Positions 1-9,183 of a DNA stretch of 64,000 bases are shown here, in pieces. The DNA is from an uncultured Acetatifactor sp. (GTDB lineage Bacteria; Bacillota; Clostridia; Lachnospirales; Lachnospiraceae): NCBI GenBank assembly GCA_947627115.1, contig CANQUQ010000007.1, forward strand, positions 1-64,000, in the 5' to 3' direction. A model generated the notes under the pieces. The model saw only the letters and a program-made list of their open reading frames with translations, did no database searches and was not told where the DNA came from. Position 1 is the stretch's first letter. Every line of letters starts with the position of its first letter. Position numbers and translations under genes: made by a program.

Positions 1-133
1 CCCTTTTTTCAGCAAATGATATGAAAATAACTCAAAAACAATTTCAATTTACTCTTGACATATCACCGCTGGACTATGTGCTTTGGCACATATACCAATC
101 AATAGTTTGAAAGTTTACATGGAAGGCTTGCCT

Positions 134-1087
134 TCACATGTCCTCTATTTTGCTGGCCCTTAAATTTGACTCGAACAGCCTGTTGTATCCAAGCCAGCCT
201 GATTTCCCGCTGTTGTTATCCAGAATTTCCTTAAAGGTCTCCAATTTTGCATCCGTATCGTCCGCGTAATTTAACGCCAGCGCCTCGATCAGTGCGGGAA
301 TCTTCGGCGATCCGAACTCATATTTCCCATGGTGGGCCAGAATACAGTGCTGGACCTGCGTCAGCAGCTCATTGGGAAATCCCTGTATCTTCGCCGCCTG
401 CTCCGCCACCATCTGGGAACCGATCACGATATGTCCCAGAAGCTGGCCCTCGTCCGTATAATCGTTTTCAGGGAACAGTGATATTTCTTTGACCTTGCCG
501 ATATCGTGGCACATAGCGGTGGTCAGCAAAAGATCCCTCTTTAGGACAGGATAAGCGCTGCAGTAGTAATCACACAGCTTTGTCACGCTTAAGGTATGCT
601 CCAGCAACCCGCCCACAAATCCGTGATGGACCATCTTTGCCGCCGAAGAAGTTCGGAATTTTTTTGCAAAGTCTTCATCCTTTACGAAGAACGCTTCCAG
701 CAGCTGTCTGAGCCAGGGGTTCCGGATGCTTTGGATCAGTTCCAGCAGCTCCCGGTACATACCGTCGATATCTTTTGAGCTGACAGGCAGATAGTCGGCC
801 GGATCGTACTCGCCCTGACGGCATACGCGGATCCGCTTCACACTGACCTGCAGAGCTCCCTGAAAATTGCTGACATCCCCGTACACTTCTATATAATCCA
901 GCGCATCGTAATCATCAATGCCCGGATTGTTAGGCTCCCAGACTTTCGCGTCGATAGTGCCCGTCTTGTCCTGCAGGATCACATTCTCGTAAGGCTTTCC
1001 GTTCTTGGTCACCGCAGCCTGCTTATGCTTGCACAGATAGATGTCAAAGACCCGGTCGCCTTCCTTCAATTCTTTGATATATTTCAT
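134..1087 (-). CDS. yhaM: YhaM-type 3'-5' exoribonuclease (OB fold + HD domain)
   Basis: A 317-residue protein with an N-terminal OB-fold nucleic-acid-binding region (about residues 10-90) followed by an HD metal-dependent phosphohydrolase domain. Metal ligands are visible at H164 (in GGLLEHT), H194-D195 (in CHDIGK) and the later HHGKYEFGSP segment. This architecture and length match YhaM, a 3'-5' exoribonuclease that shortens RNA and single-stranded DNA in Gram-positive bacteria. The ATG is preceded by AGGAAG. It lies 32 bases after the HtrA-like gene on the same strand and is probably the last gene of a leftward MFS-htrA-yhaM transcript. Family assignment is confident; the exact substrate is inferred from the family. 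Confidence 0.88.
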   Translation of the reverse strand: MKYIKELKEGDRVFDIYLCKHKQAAVTKNGKPYENVILQDKTGTIDAKVWEPNNPGIDDYDALDYIEVYGDVSNFQGALQVSVKRIRVCRQGEYDPADYLPVSSKDIDGMYRELLELIQSIRNPWLRQLLEAFFVKDEDFAKKFRTSSAAKMVHHGFVGGLLEHTLSVTKLCDYYCSAYPVLKRDLLLTTAMCHDIGKVKEISLFPENDYTDEGQLLGHIVIGSQMVAEQAAKIQGFPNELLTQVQHCILAHHGKYEFGSPKIPALIEALALNYADDTDAKLETFKEILDNNSGKSGWLGYNRLFESNLRASKIEDM

Positions 1088-1119
1088 CGCTTCCTCACAT
1101 TCCGCCCTGATCGGCAGGT

Positions 1120-2481
1120 CTATTCGTCCAAGGTGCCCAACTCAACAAAAAAACTCATCTCCCGGTATTCCTCCTGCGCCTGGCGCATCACCGTGAGCTT
1201 TACGGTCTCTCCCGGTTCCTTCTGCATCAGTGCGGCGGAGTAGGCGCTGAAGGACTGCAGAGCGCTGTCGTCCATGGCCGTGATCACATCGCCCGCCTGA
1301 ATACCTGCCAGCATGGCCGGAGAATTCATTTCCAGCTTGGTCACATATGCTCCGTAGGGCACTCCCAGGTCCCGATGTGCCTCACTCGTCACATCCACGC
1401 CGCTTATGCCCAGATAGGCAAACGCATTTTCATTGGAAAGCTTCTCTATGATCCGCTTCATTTCCGTAATACCGTATGCATGAATCAGATTTTCCATATC
1501 TCCGCCTGCCTTGTCGTCGGTGATGATGCCTACCATCTGACCCTGCAGATTGAAAAGTACGCCCTCCGCATTCTTGCTGCCGACGATATCCGTCAGGAGA
1601 ATTTTATAAGTCCTGTCCGGCGAGGACAACTGCATGCCAGCGGAGGTAATGATTCCGTAACCGATCGAACCGCTGACTCCCATAGGGCTTCCCATTGCAA
1701 TGACCGGCGTCCCCACGAGCTCATTGCCTACCGTAGACCCCATAGGCGCCACGGCAAGGCCCCCGGCCTCCATGAACTGTTCGGGAATATTGCCGTACTC
1801 AACGGCCACCACCGCCAGACCGGTCTCCGTGTCCCGCCCCTGCAGCCGGGCCTCGGCCTGATAGTAACCGTCGCCCAGGTCCAGGATCAGACTTTCCGCT
1901 CTTTCCAGGGAGGAATAATCCACCAGGATCAAAAATTCTTTGCCGTTGTCAGCTACGATCACGCCGGACGCCTGGTTGCTGCTCTCCTGCACATCGTCGA
2001 ACCAGTCGATATTGGAGGAGATACCGCGAACGGTGACCATGTACTGTCCGATAGAAGGCGTGTCGCCGTCGCCGGCATAAATCAGCTCGTACAATGACTC
2101 ATAAAGCTGTGCATAGTGCCGGCTGTCCAGTGAATATCCGTCCAGAAGCTGCTGGAGCTGCTCTCCCTCCAGAGTGGCCTGGACGGGATCGGTCGTGGGA
2201 GCGGGACTCTCCGAGGGGACATTCTCCGCCAGCATTTCCTCCGGGGACATCTCCTCCTGGTCTTCCGGGAAGATCACTGCCTGGGGGTCCTCCTCCGGAT
2301 AGAGCCAGTTGCTGATCACAGGCTCCAGGATAAGAAAAGTAAAACACGCAATCAATCCGAAGATCACCGCCATGGCTGCAGTGATGATCGTGCGCCGGAT
2401 CAGTTTTTTTCTGTTGATGGGACGGGTCTTTATCTTCTCCACCATAAAATCATTTTGGTTATTCTGTTCCCTGTCAGGCAT
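1120..2481 (-). CDS. HtrA/DegP-like membrane protein with PDZ domain, catalytically dead
   Basis: A 453-residue protein: cytoplasmic N-terminus, one membrane anchor (about 31-53), an acidic Pro/Glu linker (60-105), a trypsin-like fold (about 145-345) and a C-terminal PDZ domain (about 352-448, with GAYVTKLEMNSPAMLAGIQAGD). It has the layout of Gram-positive HtrA, but the catalytic triad is gone. The region that should read TNNHVV is LVDYSS (186-191) with no His nearby. The TDLAV aspartate is Gly221 in ETGLAV. The GNSGGPL serine motif is KNAEGVL (303-309), with Ala at the serine position. The surrounding fold motifs, such as SGVIV, LGDG and NLQGQMVGI, are kept. It is therefore probably a scaffold or sensor rather than a protease. 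It sits between an MFS transporter and yhaM. Confidence 0.82.
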   Translation of the reverse strand: MPDREQNNQNDFMVEKIKTRPINRKKLIRRTIITAAMAVIFGLIACFTFLILEPVISNWLYPEEDPQAVIFPEDQEEMSPEEMLAENVPSESPAPTTDPVQATLEGEQLQQLLDGYSLDSRHYAQLYESLYELIYAGDGDTPSIGQYMVTVRGISSNIDWFDDVQESSNQASGVIVADNGKEFLILVDYSSLERAESLILDLGDGYYQAEARLQGRDTETGLAVVAVEYGNIPEQFMEAGGLAVAPMGSTVGNELVGTPVIAMGSPMGVSGSIGYGIITSAGMQLSSPDRTYKILLTDIVGSKNAEGVLFNLQGQMVGIITDDKAGGDMENLIHAYGITEMKRIIEKLSNENAFAYLGISGVDVTSEAHRDLGVPYGAYVTKLEMNSPAMLAGIQAGDVITAMDDSALQSFSAYSAALMQKEPGETVKLTVMRQAQEEYREMSFFVELGTLDE

Positions 2482-2525
2482 GAAAGCTCCTTTCCGGACA
2501 AAATGATCTCTCCGTTCCGTCTTTT

Positions 2526-3722
2526 TCAGTATAGCGAATCCTTGGGCAAAAGTAAATCATTACTTGCGCTTATCCCTGCCGTCAGCAACACCGGAAATAC
2601 CGTCGCCGCCAGAATCCCTATTCTCAGATTGTCCCCAAAGCTGCCGGACACCAGACCTACCAGCGTAGGTCCGCCGAGACAGCCCAGATCTCCCGCCAGT
2701 GCCATCAGCGCGAACAGCGCCGTACCGCCCCTGGGAAGAGCCGCCGCAGCCTTGCTGAAGGTGCCCGGCCACAGGATGCCCACGGACAGACCGCAGACGG
2801 CACAGCCTATCAGCCCGGCCGCCGCACTTGGTATCAGAGAAATGCACAGATAAGATGCGGCGCACAGAATACTGCTGCCGGTCATGAACCGGTCCAGGTC
2901 GATCCTGTCGCCGAATTTTCCGTAAAATGCCCTGGCGCTTCCCATGAGCACGGCGAATGCCATGGGGCCCGCCAGATCTCCAACCGCCTTGCCGATACCG
3001 AGGCCCTTCTCCGCAAAAGCGGAAGCCCACTGGCTCACCGCCTGCTCGCTGGCTCCGGCACACAGCATCATAAGCAGAAAGATCCAGAATATTCTCCGGC
3101 CGGCCAGCTCCCGGACGGAAGACCCCTTTTCGCCCTTTTCTATCAGCGGCGCGATCGGCGCCCGGACGAACAGAAAGGCATTGAAGACCGGCACTATAGC
3201 CCAGATGCAGGCAAGCCATTTCCAGTTCCGTATGCCGAACGCCCGGAAGAACAGGGTGGAGAGCAGTACCACGCCCACATGCCCCCAGCAGTAAAAGGAG
3301 TGCAGCAGGCTCATCGTCTTCTCCTTATTGTCCGTAGGACACGCCTCTACAACAGGACTTACCAGCACCTCCAGCAGTCCGCCGCCCACGGCGTAGATCA
3401 CTACTGCTGCCAGCAGTCCCGCAAAGGGATCCGGTGCGATCTCCGGCAGTACCGCCAGGGAAACGAGCCCGGCCGCTGCCAGAATATGCGCCGCCAGCAT
3501 AGATGCCCGATAGCCTGCCCTGTCCACGAACCCCACCGACAGCAGGTCCACGGTGAGCTGAATGCCAAAGTTGACGGTCACCAGCAGAGTAATACGGGAC
3601 AGCGGAATCCCATAGGTCCCTTGGAAGGTCAGAAAGAGCAGAGGGGCAAAGTTATTGACCACGGCCTGCACGATGTAACCGATAAAACAGGCCAAAATAG
3701 TCTTCTGATAATTGTTCTTCAT
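2526..3722 (-). CDS. MFS transporter
   Basis: A 398-residue integral membrane protein with about 12 hydrophobic segments in two halves separated by a charged cytoplasmic loop (around APLIEKGEKGSSVREL), typical of the major facilitator superfamily. The N-terminus MKNNYQKTILACFIGYIVQAVVNNF resembles MFS members of the sugar/nucleoside or FucP-like type. The substrate cannot be read from sequence. The start at 3722 was chosen because GGAGGGAGGA precedes this ATG by 7 bases; an upstream in-frame ATG (3788) has no such site. It is transcribed divergently from mutS2 and is followed after 44 bases by the HtrA-like gene. Confidence 0.8.
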   Translation of the reverse strand: MKNNYQKTILACFIGYIVQAVVNNFAPLLFLTFQGTYGIPLSRITLLVTVNFGIQLTVDLLSVGFVDRAGYRASMLAAHILAAAGLVSLAVLPEIAPDPFAGLLAAVVIYAVGGGLLEVLVSPVVEACPTDNKEKTMSLLHSFYCWGHVGVVLLSTLFFRAFGIRNWKWLACIWAIVPVFNAFLFVRAPIAPLIEKGEKGSSVRELAGRRIFWIFLLMMLCAGASEQAVSQWASAFAEKGLGIGKAVGDLAGPMAFAVLMGSARAFYGKFGDRIDLDRFMTGSSILCAASYLCISLIPSAAAGLIGCAVCGLSVGILWPGTFSKAAAALPRGGTALFALMALAGDLGCLGGPTLVGLVSGSFGDNLRIGILAATVFPVLLTAGISASNDLLLPKDSLY

Positions 3723-3815
3723 CGCTGTCCTCCCTCCTTCGCACTCCCATATTACCCCTATTATCAAGTCGCCGCCTAAAAAAGTCAATGAAGACTCGCT
3801 TAATTTTAAAAAACA

Positions 3816-3824
3816 TGGTATACT
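3816..3824 (+). promoter_or_regulatory. Extended -10 promoter for mutS2
   Basis: The sequence TGGTATACT is an extended -10 element (TGn followed by TATACT) about 43 bases before the mutS2 start. No good -35 is visible at the matching distance, as is usual for extended -10 promoters. The assignment is by pattern only. Confidence 0.5.
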
Positions 3825-3866
3825 TTTTTAGGAAAACCGAAAGCAGAAAAATATGCAGGAGCATCT

Positions 3867-6242
3867 ATGAACCAAAAGGTACTGACTACCCTTGAATATA
3901 ATAAGATCATACAGCTGCTGGAACAAAAGGCCGGCTCCGAACCGGGCAGGAAACTGTGCCGCCAGCTGGTCCCCTCCGCCGATCTGACACAGATCCGAAA
4001 GGATCAGGCGGAGACAGGGGCTGCACTGCAGCGTCTCTTCCGGTCCGGCAGCGTCTCCTTCGGCAGCAACCGCGATCTGGGGCTTTCCGTGAGAGCTCTG
4101 GAGCTGGGAAGCGCTCTGTCCGCCCCGGAGCTTTTGCACATTGCGGCAATGCTGGACAATGTGAGCCGCATCAGATCTTACGGAAAAAAGGACAGCGAGG
4201 AATCCCCCGACGACTGTCTGGACGAATACTTCCGCCGGCTGACGCCCCTGACGCAGCTGGCCGATGAGATCCACCGCTGCATTCTCTCTGAGGAAGAGAT
4301 CGCGGACGACGCCAGCCCGAACCTCAGGAGCATCCGCCGCTCCATGGCACAGACCAACGACAGGATCCACTCACAGCTCACCTCCATGCTGAACGGCTCC
4401 TACCGCACCTATCTGCAGGACGCCGTGATCACCATGCGGGGCGACCGCTATTGTATCCCCGTGAAGGCGGAATACAAGGGGCAGGTGAACGGTATGATCC
4501 ACGATCAGTCCGCCACCGGCTCCACCTACTTCATTGAGCCCGCTGCGATAGTCAGTCTGAATAACCGCTTAAAGGAGCTTGACCTGCAGGAGCAGGAGGA
4601 GATCCGCGCCATACTTGCGTCGCTCAGCGCTCAGGCGGCGGAGCACACCGAAGAGCTGACGGAAAATCAGAGGATCATGACCCTGCTGGATTTTATCTTT
4701 GCCAAGGCCGGCCTGGCGATGGATATGAACGCCACGGAGCCCCTTTTCAACACCTCCCGGTATATCCGCATCCGCAGGGGACGTCACCCTCTCCTGGACA
4801 AAAGGACCGCGGTGCCCATCGATATTGAGCTGGGAAAAGACTTCGACCTTCTGATCGTCACAGGCCCCAACACCGGCGGCAAGACCGTTTCCCTGAAAAC
4901 GGCCGGACTGCTCACCCTGATGGGCCAGGCGGGACTGCATATCCCGGCGGCAGACCGGTCGGAGCTGTCTGTGTTCACGGAAGTCTATGCGGATATCGGC
5001 GACGAGCAAAGTATAGAGCAGAGCCTGTCCACATTTTCTTCTCACATGAAGAGCATCGTCCATATTTTAAAACACGCGGACGCGGATTCCCTGTGCCTCT
5101 TCGACGAGCTGGGTGCGGGAACGGACCCCACGGAGGGTGCGGCGCTTGCCATTTCCATTCTGAATTTTCTCCACGACAAAGGCATCCGCACCATGGCCAC
5201 CACTCACTACAGTGAATTGAAGATCTACGCACTCTCCACGGATTTTGCACAGAACGCCAGCTGCGAGTTCAACGTGGAGACGCTCCGGCCCACATACCGG
5301 CTGCTCATCGGAATTCCCGGAAAGAGCAATGCCTTCGCCATCTCTTCCAGGCTGGGCCTCCCCGACCCGATCATCGAGGCCGCCAAAGCGCAGATCGGCA
5401 AGGAGGAAAAGAGCTTTGAGGACGTGATCGCGGATCTGGAGCAAAGCCGTATCACCATTGAGCGGGAGCAGAGGGAAATTGCGGAATACAAGGAACATAT
5501 CCGCACTCTGCAGGAACAGCTGAAGCACAAGAACGAGAAGATCGATCAGGCGAAAGACCGTATCTTGCGGGAGGCGAACGAAAAGGCCAGGGAGATCCTG
5601 CAGGAGGCCAAGGACGTTGCCGACCGTACTATCCGGGACTTTAACAGAGCCGACGCCGGAACGGATATCCGGGAATTGGAGAAAAAACGCCAGAAAGTCC
5701 GGGATAAGCTGGACGAAAAAAAGGACCGTCTGTCTGTAAAGGAGCAGAGGCAGACCGGGCAGCAGGCCGTGGATCCCAAAAAATTAAGAAAAGGCGATAA
5801 AGTCCGAATCGTCTCCATGGGTCTGACGGGCACCGTCAGCACACTTCCGGACACAAAGGGCGGACTGTTCGTGCAGTGCGGCATCATTCGGACCCAGACG
5901 AACGTAAAGGATCTTGTCTATGTGAAGGAAACAGACATTACCGTTCCGAAGCTGCAGTCCTCCGGCGCGGGCAGACTGAAAATGTCCAAGAGCGCTTCCG
6001 TGTCCACGGAGATCAATCTGCTGGGAAAGACCGTGGACGAGGCCCTGCCTTTGCTGGATAAATATCTGGACGACGCCTATCTCGCCCACCTGCCCAGCGT
6101 CAGAGTGGTACACGGCAAGGGCACAGGAGCCCTGCGCAATGCCGTGCACAACCATTTGAGACGGCTGAAGTATGTGAAGGAGTTCCGATTAGGCGAGTAC
6201 GGAGAAGGTGACGCAGGTGTCACAATTGTTACTTTTCAATAA
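3867..6242 (+). CDS. mutS2: MutS2 family ATPase/endonuclease
   Basis: A 791-residue MutS2. The core MutS-like helical region (about 1-290) precedes the ABC-type ATPase domain, with Walker A GPNTGGKT at 333-340 and Walker B/signature around FDELGAGTDPTEG. A long lysine/glutamate-rich coiled coil (about 515-630) and a C-terminal Smr domain (about 712-791, with RVVHGKGTGALR) follow. MutS2 acts on branched DNA and limits recombination; in Bacillus it also splits collided ribosomes. The Smr domain supplies the nuclease. Length and order are normal for the family. AGGAG precedes the ATG by 6 bases. It is followed after 46 bases by the response-regulator gene. Confidence 0.95.
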   Translation: MNQKVLTTLEYNKIIQLLEQKAGSEPGRKLCRQLVPSADLTQIRKDQAETGAALQRLFRSGSVSFGSNRDLGLSVRALELGSALSAPELLHIAAMLDNVSRIRSYGKKDSEESPDDCLDEYFRRLTPLTQLADEIHRCILSEEEIADDASPNLRSIRRSMAQTNDRIHSQLTSMLNGSYRTYLQDAVITMRGDRYCIPVKAEYKGQVNGMIHDQSATGSTYFIEPAAIVSLNNRLKELDLQEQEEIRAILASLSAQAAEHTEELTENQRIMTLLDFIFAKAGLAMDMNATEPLFNTSRYIRIRRGRHPLLDKRTAVPIDIELGKDFDLLIVTGPNTGGKTVSLKTAGLLTLMGQAGLHIPAADRSELSVFTEVYADIGDEQSIEQSLSTFSSHMKSIVHILKHADADSLCLFDELGAGTDPTEGAALAISILNFLHDKGIRTMATTHYSELKIYALSTDFAQNASCEFNVETLRPTYRLLIGIPGKSNAFAISSRLGLPDPIIEAAKAQIGKEEKSFEDVIADLEQSRITIEREQREIAEYKEHIRTLQEQLKHKNEKIDQAKDRILREANEKAREILQEAKDVADRTIRDFNRADAGTDIRELEKKRQKVRDKLDEKKDRLSVKEQRQTGQQAVDPKKLRKGDKVRIVSMGLTGTVSTLPDTKGGLFVQCGIIRTQTNVKDLVYVKETDITVPKLQSSGAGRLKMSKSASVSTEINLLGKTVDEALPLLDKYLDDAYLAHLPSVRVVHGKGTGALRNAVHNHLRRLKYVKEFRLGEYGEGDAGVTIVTFQ

Positions 6243-6288
6243 CTGCACCGTGCACGGGGAACCGTGATCCAAGAAAGAGGAGTGTCAA

Positions 6289-6993
6289 ATGGCCAGTAAA
6301 CAGAAAATATTGATCGTCGACGATGACAACAACATTGCGGAACTGATCTCCCTGTATCTCACCAAGGAGTGTTTCGAGACACTGATCGTCAACGACGGCG
6401 AATCCGTCATGCCCGCAATGGAAAGCTTTTCTCCCAATCTGATCCTGCTGGACATCATGCTGCCGGGCATGGACGGTTATCAGGTGTGCCGTGAAGTCCG
6501 GGCAAAATATTCCGTGCCCGTGATCATGCTCTCCGCAAAGGGGGAGGTTTTTGATAAGGTGCTTGGCCTGGAGCTGGGCGCCGACGACTATATCGAAAAG
6601 CCCTTCGACTCCAAGGAGCTGGTGGCGCGCTCCAAGGCGGTACTGCGCCGTTATAAGCCTGCTGCCGCGGCGCCGTCCAACCCGAACGATAAACGTGTGG
6701 AATACCCCGACCTGTCCATTAATCTGACCAACTATTCCGTGGTCTACATGGGCGCCAATGTGGATATGCCCCCAAAAGAGCTGGAGCTTCTGTATTTTCT
6801 CGCCTCCTCACCCAACCACGTTTTTACCAGAGAACAGCTGCTGGATCAAATATGGGGTTATGAATATATGGGGGACACCCGCACCGTGGACGTACATATC
6901 AAGCGTCTCCGGGAAAAGATCAAGGATCACGCCAACTGGAAGATCAGCACCATCTGGGGAATTGGCTACAAATTTGAGGTAAGGAACGGATGA
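6289..6993 (+). CDS. OmpR/PhoB-family response regulator
   Basis: A 234-residue regulator with a receiver domain (about 5-120) and a winged-helix DNA-binding domain (about 135-232). The acidic pocket D11-D12 and phosphoacceptor D55 (LILLDIMLPG) and the conserved Lys (EKPFD) are present. The stop overlaps the kinase start by four bases (ATGA), so the two are translationally coupled. GAAAGAGGAG gives the start. Its partner kinase follows directly. The signal and regulon are unknown. Confidence 0.9.
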   Translation: MASKQKILIVDDDNNIAELISLYLTKECFETLIVNDGESVMPAMESFSPNLILLDIMLPGMDGYQVCREVRAKYSVPVIMLSAKGEVFDKVLGLELGADDYIEKPFDSKELVARSKAVLRRYKPAAAAPSNPNDKRVEYPDLSINLTNYSVVYMGANVDMPPKELELLYFLASSPNHVFTREQLLDQIWGYEYMGDTRTVDVHIKRLREKIKDHANWKISTIWGIGYKFEVRNG

Positions 6994-8417
6994 GAAAGAC
7001 TCTTTATTTAAAATTTGTGTTGGCATATTTTATCTTTGGCGTATTCAGCTTTATCGTGGTCACTACCTTTGTGCCCACTATGACTATGGAGCATCTGACC
7101 CGTGAAAAGGCCAAGAATCTCTATGAGGAAGCCTCCTATATAGCAGGCAACTACGCCAGCGGGCTCTACGCCAACGTGACCGACTTGGAGACAGTCAAGG
7201 AGCACCTGGACTCTCTCGCCGTCTATCTGGATTCCACGATCCGCATCATCAACCCTTCGGGCCGTCTGGTGCTGGACACCAACACGCCTCTGAACGTGGA
7301 GGACGTGGTGATGATCGAAAATTTTGACCCCACCGTCACCGGCGGTTCCTATTATATCGTAGATAAATTCTTCGACAGCTTTGAATCCGATATGCTCAGC
7401 GTCCTGGCCCCCATCACATATGAATACAAGGTGCGGGGCTATGTAGTCATTCACTGCGACATCAACGATATTCAGGCATCCTGCAACAGTCTGCTGAATA
7501 TTTCCTACATCACCCTGGCGGTCCTGCTGCTGCTCTCCCTGATCATTCTGATCTTTTTTACGGAGATGGTCTATGTGCCTCTGCGCAAGATCACCCACGC
7601 CACCGAGCAGTACGCCTCCGGGAACATGCATTATGAATTTCAGGTGGAAAGCGAAGACGAGATCGGCTATCTGGCGGCCTGCCTGAATTATATGGCCAAG
7701 CAGATTGCCGGTGCGGAGGACGATCAGAAAAAATTTGTAGCCAACGTATCCCATGATTTCCGTTCTCCCCTGACCTCCATCCGCGGTTATCTGGACGCTA
7801 TGCTGGACGGGACCATTCCGCCGGAGCAATACCGAAAATATCTGGAAATCGTGCTGAACGAGACGGAGCGGCTGACCAAGCTCACCAACAGCCTGCTGAC
7901 CCTGAACAATCTGAACACCAAGGGCATGCTGCTGGACCGTGGGGATTTCGATATCAACAGTGTCATTCGCAGCACCGCCGCATCCTTTGAAGGCACCTGC
8001 CGGAAGAAGAATATCTCCATAGAGCTGATCCTCACCGGGGAAGAAATGTTCGTGAATGCGGACATGGGAAAAATTCAGCAGGTCCTCTACAATCTGATCG
8101 ACAATGCCATCAAATTCAGCCATCATGACTCGGTGATCACCATCGAGACTTCGCTGAAAAAGAACAAGCTGTTCGTATCGGTAAAGGATACCGGCATCGG
8201 CATTCCAAAGGACGATCAGAAGCTGATATGGGATCGGTTCTACAAATCCGATCTCTCCCGCGGCCGGGACAAAAAGGGCACAGGTCTGGGACTGTCCATT
8301 GTAAAAGAGATCATCAACAGCCACGGGGAAAATATCAATGTGATCAGCACGGAGGGCGTGGGAAGCGAATTTATCTTTTCGCTGTCCCTGTCTGCGGAAA
8401 GTGAAGAGGAAGACTGA
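6990..8417 (+). CDS. Membrane sensor histidine kinase
   Basis: A 475-residue kinase with a first membrane segment (8-28), an extracytoplasmic sensor domain of about 140 residues (29-168), a second membrane segment (170-192), HAMP (192-245), and HisKA with the phospho-acceptor H255 (ANVSHDFRSPLTS). The HATPase domain shows an N box (NLIDNAIKFS) and a G box (GTGLGLSI). It overlaps the response regulator by four bases. The sensor domain contains IRIINPSGRLVLDTN, resembling PAS/Cache-like ligand-binding folds, so an external small molecule is possible. The operon continues into the nuclease-fold protein and nagA, which hints at a cell-wall or amino-sugar cue, but this is inference. Confidence 0.9.
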   Translation: MRKTLYLKFVLAYFIFGVFSFIVVTTFVPTMTMEHLTREKAKNLYEEASYIAGNYASGLYANVTDLETVKEHLDSLAVYLDSTIRIINPSGRLVLDTNTPLNVEDVVMIENFDPTVTGGSYYIVDKFFDSFESDMLSVLAPITYEYKVRGYVVIHCDINDIQASCNSLLNISYITLAVLLLLSLIILIFFTEMVYVPLRKITHATEQYASGNMHYEFQVESEDEIGYLAACLNYMAKQIAGAEDDQKKFVANVSHDFRSPLTSIRGYLDAMLDGTIPPEQYRKYLEIVLNETERLTKLTNSLLTLNNLNTKGMLLDRGDFDINSVIRSTAASFEGTCRKKNISIELILTGEEMFVNADMGKIQQVLYNLIDNAIKFSHHDSVITIETSLKKNKLFVSVKDTGIGIPKDDQKLIWDRFYKSDLSRGRDKKGTGLGLSIVKEIINSHGENINVISTEGVGSEFIFSLSLSAESEEED

Positions 8418-9179
8418 ATGATGACCAGAACAGGGCCCGACCGGGAAGCCTTTGAAAACGCAAAGAAAAAAGTGATCGGAGCGGACAGACAGCGTCTCGG
8501 AATCGGAACTCTCTCCGAAAAATCAATACACGCGGTCTTAAAGAATTATTATGAACCTGACGAGGACCGTCAGGAGGTCCCCATCGACAACTACGTGGCG
8601 GACATCTATGCGGAGGGCAGGATCATTGAGATACAGACACGGCAGTTCAACAAGCTGCGTGACAAGCTGCAGGCTTTTCTGCCTCTTTATCCGGTGACGG
8701 TAGTCTATCCTATTCCCAGAGAGAAATGGCTGATCTGGATCGATCCGGAGAGCGGGGAGCTGAGCAAAAAAAGGAAATCACCGGCAAAGGGAAATCCCTA
8801 TGTGGCGTTCCCAGAGCTGTATAAGATAAAAATGTTCTTAAAGGATCCAAACCTAAAACTGCGCCTGGTACTAATTGATATGGAGGAATACAGGCTGTTG
8901 AACGGATGGAGCTATGACAGGAAGAAGGGCTCCAGCCGTTTTGACCGCATACCCGTGGAACTTGTGGAGGAGGTCGAGATCGATTGTCCGGAGGATTATA
9001 TGCAGTTCGTGCCATATGAACTGGAGGACGCCTTCACCTCCGGGGAATTTGCAAGAGCGGCACATATCCCCGTATCCTTGGCACAGACGGTACTGAATAT
9101 TCTCTATTATATGGGAACCTTGACCAGAGTGGGAAAAAGGGGAAAACAGTATCTGTATGAAATAGAATCTGACAGGTGA
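8418..9179 (+). CDS. Unrecognised protein, possible PD-(D/E)XK-type fold with C-terminal winged helix
   Basis: I do not recognise this 253-residue protein as a named family. The N-terminal half has a spaced pattern that resembles a restriction-endonuclease-like fold: E34 in a helix (LSEKSIHAVLKNYY), then D62 in VADIYAEG and E71-x-Q73 in IIEIQTRQF, where catalytic members usually carry ExK. The C-terminal part (about 207-248) looks like a small winged helix (SGEFARAAHIPVSLAQTVLNILYYMG). It begins on the base after the kinase stop, with AAGAGGAAGA as ribosome site, and ends 4 bases before nagA. It is thus embedded in a kinase-nagA operon. Nuclease activity is not established; the Gln for Lys change could mean DNA or RNA binding without cleavage. 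Confidence 0.6.
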   Translation: MMTRTGPDREAFENAKKKVIGADRQRLGIGTLSEKSIHAVLKNYYEPDEDRQEVPIDNYVADIYAEGRIIEIQTRQFNKLRDKLQAFLPLYPVTVVYPIPREKWLIWIDPESGELSKKRKSPAKGNPYVAFPELYKIKMFLKDPNLKLRLVLIDMEEYRLLNGWSYDRKKGSSRFDRIPVELVEEVEIDCPEDYMQFVPYELEDAFTSGEFARAAHIPVSLAQTVLNILYYMGTLTRVGKRGKQYLYEIESDR

Positions 9180-9183
9180 GAAA

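Noticed and set aside
1..133. Promoter-like TTGACA at 55-60
   Set aside because: No -10 at a usable distance and no gene start follows on the plus strand within the window edge region.
7008..8324. A 438-codon minus-strand frame opposite the sensor kinase
   Set aside because: Antisense shadow of a well-conserved kinase; no motif of its own.
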